A stretch of 18,102 bases of DNA from Scatosoma sp045652785. Its GTDB lineage: Bacteria > Bacillota > Clostridia > Christensenellales > Borkfalkiaceae. The notes beneath the pieces are model-generated. The model was not told where the DNA came from. It did not search any database and saw only the letters and a list, made by a program, of their open reading frames with translations. The DNA is taken from assembly GCA_045652785.1 (NCBI GenBank), contig JAZOLF010000015.1, positions 1 through 18,102 on the forward strand. The letters run 5' to 3'. Numbering within the stretch: position 1 is the first letter of the stretch; the number at the start of each line of letters is the position of its first letter. The translations under genes were made by a program, and so were the position numbers. Positions 12,241 to 18,102 of this stretch are shown piece by piece.

Positions 12241-13341
12241 TTAGTTGTCCATTTTTACGGGCATCATCAAGTATTCGTTCGTTTGTTCATCAACGCCTGT
12301 CACCGTGTAAGGAGCCATCGCCGTGTTGAACGAAAGAGCCGCTTGTTCCCCTTTCACCGCTTTGAGTGCGTCAAGCAAATACTTACCGTTGAGCGCAATT
12401 TTCAGTTCCTTGCCTTCTACGGTTGCGTTTTCCAAAATTTCGTTTACGTTGCCCATATCGCTGTTCGCTTGCAACACAATCCCCGAAGACGTAATTTCAA
12501 GCATAATCAAACTATATTTGTGGCCGCGCATAATCACGATTGCACGTTCCACGCAGTCAATCAATTCCGCTTTTTGTACGGTCACCGTCGTCGTGAAAGA
12601 TGCAGGGAAGATATGTTCCTTTCTAACGAACTCACCCATGTAGAGTTTGGATTTCAAAACGGTGTCGCCAACCGATACGGAAAGCATATTCTTTTCTACG
12701 TAAAGTTTCAGGTTTTCATCCCCTTCCAGAATACGGGTGATTTCCGTCAACGTTCTTGCAGGGCATACGATTTTGAGATAACCCGAACCGCCTTGTACAG
12801 GGCAGGATGCAACCGCCATTCTGAAACCGTCCAACGCCGTTGCGTTCAACTTGCCGTCTTTAACTTCAAGAGCACAGCCGCGAAGAATAGGTCTGCTGTC
12901 TTCCGTTGCGCAGCAGAATACCGTATTCGCGATAAGTTCTTTCAAATCTTCCTGCTTTACTTCCAAATAATCCTGCGTAGGATCAACGGGGAAGGAAGGG
13001 AACTCATCCGCAGGCAAACAGGGAAGTACGGTCGAACTGTCGCCGTAGTGAATTTTTAACCCAGTTTCTTTCAAAGAAAGAACCAACTCCTTGTCTGCAA
13101 TCTTATTCACGAAGTCAGAGAAAAACTTACCGTTTACACAGGTTTCCCCTTCGTCCAAGATTTCCGCTTTCATGCTCTTTTTAATCGAGATTTCGCCGTC
13201 GAACGCCGTCAACGTAATCCCGTCGTTCTTCGCCGTGATTTTAATACATTCGTATGCAGGTATCAGCGTTTTCGTTGCGCACGCCTTCGAAACCGTAATC
13301 GCCGCATCCGCCAAAAGTACCCCTTCGCAAATAAATTTCAT
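12241..13341 (-). CDS. dnaN: DNA polymerase III beta sliding clamp
   Basis: A 366-residue protein, the usual length for the ring-shaped clamp that tethers DNA polymerase to template. It begins MKFICEGVLLADAAITVSKA. Recognisable landmarks are the DGEISIKKSMKAEI strand, the FPVDPTQDYLEVKQEDLKELI region, RPILRGCALEVKDGKLNATA (the conserved middle domain) and the C-terminal end ...YLMMPVKMDN, close to the common MP(V/M)R(L) ending. The ATG at 13341 is chosen because AAGGAG lies 9 nt upstream; the longer frame to 13425 overlaps the promoter. dnaA, normally directly upstream, is missing; rsmG is upstream instead, and rpmH is downstream. Confidence 0.97.
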   Translation of the reverse strand: MKFICEGVLLADAAITVSKACATKTLIPAYECIKITAKNDGITLTAFDGEISIKKSMKAEILDEGETCVNGKFFSDFVNKIADKELVLSLKETGLKIHYGDSSTVLPCLPADEFPSFPVDPTQDYLEVKQEDLKELIANTVFCCATEDSRPILRGCALEVKDGKLNATALDGFRMAVASCPVQGGSGYLKIVCPARTLTEITRILEGDENLKLYVEKNMLSVSVGDTVLKSKLYMGEFVRKEHIFPASFTTTVTVQKAELIDCVERAIVIMRGHKYSLIMLEITSSGIVLQANSDMGNVNEILENATVEGKELKIALNGKYLLDALKAVKGEQAALSFNTAMAPYTVTGVDEQTNEYLMMPVKMDN

Positions 13342-13385
13342 TCTTCTATTCTCCTTCGTTTTCGTCTTGAAACAAGTTCTTGTAT

Positions 13386-13414
13386 ATTGTACCATATTCC
13401 CCGTTTTTAAGCAA
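13386..13414 (-). promoter_or_regulatory. dnaN promoter
   Basis: On the minus strand TTGCTT (13409-13414), a 17-bp spacer and TACAAT (13386-13391) with an extended -10 TGG. dnaN therefore has its own promoter, independent of rsmG, from which it is also separated by a terminator. Confidence 0.75.
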
Positions 13415-13444
13415 CTGTTTTTCACGTTTTTTAAGTAAGTTATT

Positions 13445-13488
13445 TTATAAAAATAAAATACTCCGTCCTGTTACCAAGATGGAGTATT
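13445..13488 (-). terminator. terminator after rsmG
   Basis: In minus-strand RNA AAUACUCC pairs with GGAGUAUU around a 16-nt interior, followed by UUAUUUUUAU. It separates rsmG from dnaN. Confidence 0.75.
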
Positions 13489-13554
13489 CCTTTCATGCTA
13501 AAGCAAAACCTGCTATATTTGTTTTGTCCTTATGTACAGAAAAACGGATGCGCC

Positions 13555-14238
13555 TTACAGGGGGCTTTTCCTTTCCTTACCCTGTCCGCGGGGGTATTTG
13601 TTCGGCGTATTTTTGATTTTCGCAACCACCGCTAAAGTACGCTCACCGTACCCTTCTGGCAATTCGTATTTTTTAACCGACTGGATTTTTCCGCCCAAAA
13701 TTTTGCAGGCGGTTTGCGCTTCTTCAATTTCCGTTACGTCGCCGCTCTTATACGCCACGAACGCACCGCCCACTTTAACAAACGGCAGGCAGTATTCCGC
13801 CAGCGTGTTCATTCTTGCCACCGCCCGCGCCGTCGCAATATCGTATTTTTCACGGTGCATAACGTCCTTTGCAAGGTCTTCCGCCCGCTTTGAATAAATA
13901 TTCACGTTGGAAAGCCCCAACTTATCCACAACTGCGTGCAAAAATTCACACTTCTTACCCACGCTTTCGACCAAAGCAAACGACAAATCGTCACGAATGA
14001 GTTTCAAGGGCATCGACGGGAATCCTGCGCCCGAGCCGATCTCGATCACTTTCGCATTTTTAGGAAACAAATTTTCCCCGACGACACTATCCAAAAAGTG
14101 CTTATAAAACATATCTTTTTCATCTAAAATCGTCGTTAAATTGTAACGCGCGTTATACTCTAACAAAAGCGCGCGGAACGCGTCGAATTTTTCCTTAAAT
14201 TCCCCTTGCAAAAGTTGGGTATATTTTTCAAATTCCAT
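13555..14238 (-). CDS. rsmG: 16S rRNA (guanine-527-N7) methyltransferase
   Basis: A 227-residue Rossmann-fold methyltransferase (GidB/RsmG) that methylates G527 of 16S rRNA using S-adenosylmethionine. The AdoMet-binding motif VIEIGSGAGFPSMPLKL, the acidic SFALVESVGKKCEFL strand, the DIATARAVARMNTLAEYCLP region and the substrate-side VKVGGAFVAYKSGD are all present. The start at 14238 is supported by AGGTGG six bases upstream and by the family's usual N-terminus. Loss of RsmG confers low-level streptomycin resistance in other bacteria. In Bacillus it lies with mnmG and noc near oriC; here its 5' end abuts the DnaA-box array, and a perfect DnaA box (13922-13930) lies inside the gene. Confidence 0.96.
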   Translation of the reverse strand: MEFEKYTQLLQGEFKEKFDAFRALLLEYNARYNLTTILDEKDMFYKHFLDSVVGENLFPKNAKVIEIGSGAGFPSMPLKLIRDDLSFALVESVGKKCEFLHAVVDKLGLSNVNIYSKRAEDLAKDVMHREKYDIATARAVARMNTLAEYCLPFVKVGGAFVAYKSGDVTEIEEAQTACKILGGKIQSVKKYELPEGYGERTLAVVAKIKNTPNKYPRGQGKERKSPL

Positions 14239-14240
14239 AT

Positions 14241-14538
14241 CTATCCACCTTTGTGTTGATAAAGTTATCCACATTTGTTGATAAGATTGTGGATAACTCA
14301 TTCTTTTGTGTTTTTATTCATCTTTTTTGATAATTATTCATTTTTTCTCATAAATGTAAATTTTGGGTTGTGCACTTTTCCACAAATTGTTCACATTTTT
14401 ATCCACCGTGTTTTTGGGGGTTGTGAACAGTTGAAAAATGTCCAAATTCCCTTTATTTATAAGGGATTGCATAAATGTTATCCACATATCCACCGACTCT
14501 ACTACTAATACTACTAAATTCATTATTATATATAATAA
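14241..14538. other. oriC: basal unwinding region
   Basis: DnaA boxes: perfect TTATCCACA at 14265-14273 and 14478-14486 (plus) and 14288-14296 (minus). Near matches are at 14241-14249, 14254-14262, 14276-14284, 14376-14384, 14399-14407 and 14486-14494. The last pair, TTATCCACA and ATATCCACC, is head-to-tail and is followed by a short CGACTC spacer and six triplets TAC TAC TAA TAC TAC TAA (14500-14517). On the other strand these are 3'-ATG/ATT repeats, the DnaA-trio pattern known from Bacillus. Directly after comes the AT-only palindrome TTATTATATATAATAA (14523-14538), a likely duplex-unwinding site. The order box-spacer-trios-AT-rich matches the described basal origin. Confidence 0.88.
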
Positions 14539-14662
14539 AGCAGCAGGGGGAGTGATCCCCACAGGGATACTATCACAAATTCCCAAGTAAAATGAGAGCG
14601 TTTGAATTTTTTTCAGCAGCGCACCGCGAAGGTTTTTTAATTTTTCACCAAATTTCCGAAAA
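14539..14662. other. non-coding spacer between oriC and the SLOG gene
   Basis: This holds GGGGA-GTGA-TCCCC (14546-14559) and an adjoining imperfect hairpin with arms GTGATCCC and GGGAT...ATCAC up to about 14576. No U-tailed terminator for the leftward SLOG transcript and no coding potential are evident. Confidence 0.5.
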
Positions 14663-15151
14663 TTATTCAAAGAAAAGGATATTTTCTTCCCCTTTCGTCT
14701 TCGCAAATTTTCGCACCGTGTATGCCGCGCCCCCCGTTTTCGTCAAACAGTACGCAAACAACACGTCCGCGTGTTCGACCATGTAGTCATTTCGTTTAAA
14801 ATAACAGCCTTCGTAATAATGTTCCCCGAAAGTAACCACTTCGTTGCACGCCTTCAAAACTTTCGCATATCGAATTTGATCGCGCGCGGGGAAGGTGCAT
14901 TCTTGTCCATAGAAAGGCACACACCCGATCAAGCGCACGGATGGGTATTTTTTTTGCAATTTAACGATACATTCCGCTGTGAGTAAATCCCAGCCCATCG
15001 CAAGCCCGTTGTAAAAAGTTTCAACGCCGCTTTTGATCAATTCTTCCAACGTCGCTTGGACATTTTTTGCCTTAATTTTTACAGGAAGAATTCGATGCCC
15101 TGTCATCGCGCAGGAACGGTATTCAGTTTTGATAAAAGAGAGTTGCTGCAT
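14663..15151 (-). CDS. SLOG-superfamily protein, DUF1273/YpsA-like
   Basis: A 162-residue Rossmann-like protein of the SLOG superfamily, whose members are thought to bind nucleotides or nucleotide-derived ligands. Features of the DUF1273/YpsA branch: TGHR near the N-terminus (17-20), GLAMGWDLLTAE (49-60), LIGCVPFYGQ (74-83), RNDYMVEHADVLFAY (120-134) and the ligand-loop GGAAYTVRKFA (140-150), where the family usually has GGT. Bacillus YpsA affects cell division when overproduced, so a link to growth or division is plausible but unproven. It starts 14 bp after engB and is probably the last gene of a lon-engB-SLOG transcript that runs toward oriC. Its ribosome binding site is weak, suggesting coupling or low expression. 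Confidence 0.82.
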   Translation of the reverse strand: MQQLSFIKTEYRSCAMTGHRILPVKIKAKNVQATLEELIKSGVETFYNGLAMGWDLLTAECIVKLQKKYPSVRLIGCVPFYGQECTFPARDQIRYAKVLKACNEVVTFGEHYYEGCYFKRNDYMVEHADVLFAYCLTKTGGAAYTVRKFAKTKGEENILFFE

Positions 15152-15165
15152 ACCGTAAATTTCCG

Positions 15166-15807
15166 TTAAATTTCTTCCGTTTCTTCGCTGTCAATATCTT
15201 CCTTAGGTCGGTTACAATTTTCCAAAATTTCGGTGATTTTGCAAAGAATTTCATCCTTGCCGTAGCCCGTTTCCGAACTGGTGGCGATCAGGTTATTTTC
15301 CCCCATGTAAAGGTCTGCCGCAATCGCCTTTTTATGCTCTTTAATTTTCATTTTGGACAGTTTGTCCGCCTTCGTTAAAACGACGGTGAACGGAATAACG
15401 TTAAAGTGTAAGTACTCGATCATTTGCACGTCGTCCGCGGTGGGATCGTGGCGGCTATCGGCAAGCATAAATACGTGCGCGATATTTCCTTTTTCTTTGA
15501 AAAACTGATCAAGCGTTTTAGCCCATTTGATTTTTTCCGACTTAGAAACCTGCGCAAAGCCGTAGCCGGGCAGATCGGCGAGAATAAATTCGCCGAAGTC
15601 AAAGTAGTTTACAAGCCGCGTTCTACCGGGCGCACTACTTGTTTTTGCCAACTTTTTACGGTTGGCAAGCATATTAATAAAAGAACTCTTACCAACGTTA
15701 CTTTTTCCGCAAACGGCAATCATCGGTTTGTTGGGCGTAATAAATTGCGCTTTCGTTGCAGCCGACGTGATAAACGTGGCGTTTTTGATTTGAATAGGAG
15801 CACTCAT
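15166..15807 (-). CDS. engB: ribosome biogenesis GTPase EngB/YsxC
   Basis: A 213-residue GTPase needed for assembly of the 50S subunit. G-motifs: G1 GKSNVGKS (34-41), G2 around PGRTRLVNYF (60-69), G3 DLPGYG (78-83), G4 TKAD (145-148) and G5 TSSE (176-179). Length is typical, with an acidic C-terminal extension (about 200-213). The ATG at 15807 gives the standard N-terminus, which leads into the family's AVCGKSNVGKSS block; an AGGT element is 5 nt upstream. It follows lon by 36 bp with no terminator, the lon-engB order common in Bacillota. Confidence 0.97.
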   Translation of the reverse strand: MSAPIQIKNATFITSAATKAQFITPNKPMIAVCGKSNVGKSSFINMLANRKKLAKTSSAPGRTRLVNYFDFGEFILADLPGYGFAQVSKSEKIKWAKTLDQFFKEKGNIAHVFMLADSRHDPTADDVQMIEYLHFNVIPFTVVLTKADKLSKMKIKEHKKAIAADLYMGENNLIATSSETGYGKDEILCKITEILENCNRPKEDIDSEETEEI

Positions 15808-15843
15808 TGCGTACCTGCTACCCCCTTTTTTAGAATCATAACC

Positions 15844-18102
15844 TTATTTTTCGATGGCGACGTCGAAGACTTCATCCACGTTCTCCACAAAAACAAACTG
15901 TAAATCGCTTGCAATTTCCGCAGGAATATCTTTAATATCCCGCTTGTTGGCTTTGGGAATGATAATCGTTTGGATGCCAGCGCGCGCTGCTGCCAGGGCT
16001 TTTTCTTTCAACCCACCGATGGGCAGCACTTTGCCGCGCAGAGTAATTTCCCCCGTCATCGCGACGTCGGAACGTACTTTTTTACCCGTGAATACAGACA
16101 AAATTGCGGTTGCCATAGTGATCCCTGCGCTGGGACCGTCCTTCGGGGTTGCCCCTTCGGGAACGTGCACGTGAACGTTTTGCGTTTCGAACAAACCTTT
16201 GTCGATGCCGTACTTTTCAGCGTTCGCGCGGACGAAAGTAAGCGCCGCTCTTGCCGATTCTTTCATCACGTCACCGAGTTTCCCTGTCAAAAGGATTTCC
16301 CCTTTACCGTCCACCCGCGTCGCTTCCACTGTGAGTGTTGTACCGCCGTAAGAAGTCCAAGCAAGGCCATTAACTGCGCCCACTTCGCTAACCCGTTTTT
16401 CTTCGTTCAATACGTACATGGGTGAGCCTAACAGTTCGATAACTTTCTTTTTTGTGACGGAAACTTTACGGAATTTGCTTTGACCTGCGTACTTCACAGC
16501 GATTTTTCTGCAAACCGAACCGATGGTGCGTTCCAAAGTACGAACCCCCGCTTCCAAAGTATAGCCTTCGATAATCGCGGTGATACCTTCTTCCGTGAAA
16601 GATGCTTGCTTTTCCGTGATCCCGTTCGCTTTCAACTGCTTGGGGATCAAATAGCGTTTTACAATTTCTAATTTTTCTTGCAACGTGTAGCCAGAAAGAC
16701 GGATCACTTCCATTCTATCCAAAAGGGGTTTTGGAATGGTATCCAAAGAGTTCGCCGTCGTGATGAACAACACTTTGGAAAGGTCATAAGGCACTTCCAA
16801 ATAGCGATCGCGGAAAGTAGGATTTTGTTCGGGGTCTAACACTTCAAGCAGCGCAGATGCGGGATCGCCGCGCATATCGGACGAGATTTTGTCGATTTCG
16901 TCAAGCAGGAATACAGGGTTGATAGAACCCGCGTTTTTCATCGCGTAAAGCACTCTTCCAGGGATTGCGCCGACGTAGGTTTTTCTATGCCCGCGGATTT
17001 CCGCTTCGTCCTTTACGCCGCCAAGACTCATACGGACAAACTTTCTGCCAAGCGCTCTTGCCACCGAAGACGCGATACTCGTCTTACCCACACCAGGGGG
17101 GCCGACAAGGCAAAGAATGGGCGCTTTCATATTCCCTGTCAGTTTCAAAACCGCTAAATATTCGGTGATGCGCTCTTTAATTTTTTCCAAGCCGTAGTGG
17201 TCTTCTTCAAGCACCGCCACACAGTCAGACAATTTTTCGGTATCCTGCGTTTCTTCCGTCCACGGGAGTTCCAACACCTGATCTAAATAGGTGGTGATGA
17301 TGCTGTATTCAGGCGCAGACGGGGGGATTTTTCCCAAGCGGAACACTTCTTTTAAGCACTTTTCTTCCACATCCGCAGGTAAGTTTTTCGCAAGGATTTT
17401 TTCCTTATAATCTTCTTCTTCCTTGCCGCTGTCGCCGAGTTCTTCGTGAATGGCTTTAAGTTGTTCGCGCAAAAAATATTCCTTTTGGTTTTTATCAATG
17501 CTTTGACGGACGGCGGTTGCAATTTTCTTTTCAATTTTTGCAATTTCCAGTTCGTCATTCAAGCACTTTTCAAAGAGTTTCAAACGCTCTAAAACGCTGA
17601 GTTCTTCCAAGATTTTTTGCTTGATTTCGTTGCGAACGCGCATACCCGAAAGTACGACGTCGATATACTCGTCAGGGTCGGTGAGCAGGTCGGCTTTTTG
17701 GATTAATTCTTTCGAAATTTTCCCTTCTACGCCAAGCACTTCGCCAGCCAGCGCTTTCGCGGTGCGGAAGTAGGCTTCCGTCAACACTTCGTCGCCGTCA
17801 TAGCGGGAGAATAAATCCATTGTTTGTGCGTAAAAGGCATCATTATCCGTGTAAAAACAATCATTAAAAGCACGATAAAGCCCCTTCGCGTTGATGCGAA
17901 CGGTGCCACCAGGGAGTTTGGTGATTTGCTGGATGCGGCATACGACGCCCACCTTATACAAATCATCTTTCATGATTTCTTCTTTATTCACGTCCTTTTG
18001 CGCCACGATAAACAGCAGGCGTTCGGGATGGTTGGATGCGAGTTCTACCGCTTTCAAAGTGCGTTCTCTGCCCGCTTCAAAAAGTCGGATCGTAGCCATG
18101 TC
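15844..18102 (-). CDS. lon: ATP-dependent protease Lon, 5'-truncated by window edge
   Basis: At least 752 residues of the cytosolic AAA+ serine protease that degrades misfolded and regulatory proteins. Counting from the Met codon at 18099: partial N-terminal LON domain (1-about 180), coiled-coil region (about 185-240), Walker A GPPGVGKT (333-340), Walker B FLLDEID (397-403), and the proteolytic domain with Ser657 in KDGPSAGI and Lys700 in GGLKEK forming the catalytic dyad. The Met at 18099 is unlikely to be the true start: it aligns with the FPxM segment of other Lon proteins, and the preceding codon (Asp) continues the frame off the window, so roughly 10-25 residues are missing. It is co-oriented with engB and the SLOG gene; the promoter is outside the window. 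Confidence 0.97.
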   Translation of the reverse strand, partial: DMATIRLFEAGRERTLKAVELASNHPERLLFIVAQKDVNKEEIMKDDLYKVGVVCRIQQITKLPGGTVRINAKGLYRAFNDCFYTDNDAFYAQTMDLFSRYDGDEVLTEAYFRTAKALAGEVLGVEGKISKELIQKADLLTDPDEYIDVVLSGMRVRNEIKQKILEELSVLERLKLFEKCLNDELEIAKIEKKIATAVRQSIDKNQKEYFLREQLKAIHEELGDSGKEEEDYKEKILAKNLPADVEEKCLKEVFRLGKIPPSAPEYSIITTYLDQVLELPWTEETQDTEKLSDCVAVLEEDHYGLEKIKERITEYLAVLKLTGNMKAPILCLVGPPGVGKTSIASSVARALGRKFVRMSLGGVKDEAEIRGHRKTYVGAIPGRVLYAMKNAGSINPVFLLDEIDKISSDMRGDPASALLEVLDPEQNPTFRDRYLEVPYDLSKVLFITTANSLDTIPKPLLDRMEVIRLSGYTLQEKLEIVKRYLIPKQLKANGITEKQASFTEEGITAIIEGYTLEAGVRTLERTIGSVCRKIAVKYAGQSKFRKVSVTKKKVIELLGSPMYVLNEEKRVSEVGAVNGLAWTSYGGTTLTVEATRVDGKGEILLTGKLGDVMKESARAALTFVRANAEKYGIDKGLFETQNVHVHVPEGATPKDGPSAGITMATAILSVFTGKKVRSDVAMTGEITLRGKVLPIGGLKEKALAAARAGIQTIIIPKANKRDIKDIPAEIASDLQFVFVENVDEVFDVAIEK

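Noticed and set aside
12283..13059. Plus-strand open frame opposite dnaN
   Set aside because: It is antisense to dnaN, a full-length family member; no start signals.
13342..13425. N-terminal extension of dnaN
   Set aside because: The AAGGAG and conserved MKF start at 13341 fit the clamp family; the extension overlaps the -10 element.
14239..14301. N-terminal extension of rsmG into the DnaA boxes
   Set aside because: AGGTGG precedes the ATG at 14238 and the extra residues would be encoded by the phased DnaA-box array.
1..18102. CRISPR array, tRNA, rRNA, transposase or prophage genes
   Set aside because: Looked for on both strands; no regularly spaced repeats, cloverleaf-like segments, conserved rRNA stretches or mobile-element proteins were recognised.

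Overview
The window looks like the replication-origin neighbourhood of a Bacillota (Firmicutes) chromosome, most likely an uncultured Clostridia-type bacterium. The evidence is the gene set usually clustered at oriC in this phylum (rpmH, rnpA, yidD, yidC/spoIIIJ, jag/khpB, dnaN, rsmG, parB), a sporulation-associated yyaC homologue, sigma-A type promoters (TTGACA/TATAAT, 17-bp spacing), AGGAGG-type ribosome binding sites and U-tailed hairpin terminators. Base composition is moderate to AT-rich, and intergenic regions are very T/A-rich.

Layout from left to right. Bases 1-430 carry duplicated strong promoters firing leftward out of the window. At 520-1097 there are two tiny two-helix membrane proteins on the plus strand, each with its own near-consensus promoter. 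They are followed by a terminator and an alternating purine-pyrimidine tract. A minus-strand pair, ftsH then a divergent parB, occupies 1296-4091. The next 1.1 kb holds no genes but contains ftsH promoter palindromes, REP-like ~80-bp repeats and a dense DnaA-box cluster. Then come cvpA (minus), yyaC (plus), queT (minus, with a structured leader) and an orphan D12-type adenine methyltransferase (minus). The core block 8793-14238, all minus strand, is rsmG, dnaN, rpmH, rnpA, yidD, yidC and khpB in transcription order. The segment 14239-14662 has the anatomy of a bacterial basal unwinding element: phased DnaA boxes, two tandem boxes, DnaA-trios and an AT-rich palindrome. To its right are a SLOG/DUF1273 (YpsA-like) gene, engB and a 5'-truncated lon, all minus strand.

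How the genes fit together: origin firing (DnaA boxes/trios, dnaN), segregation (parB), ribosome and RNA maturation (rpmH, rnpA, rsmG, engB), membrane protein insertion (yidC, yidD, khpB) and membrane/cytosolic proteolysis (ftsH, lon) are packed into one co-oriented region. Notable departures from the classic Bacillus arrangement are the absence of dnaA beside dnaN and oriC, a ParB that lacks both arginines of the canonical GERR motif and has no parA partner, DnaA boxes split into two clusters about 9 kb apart, and a candidate riboswitch ahead of queT. No mobile-element genes, CRISPR array, tRNA or rRNA gene was found inside the window.
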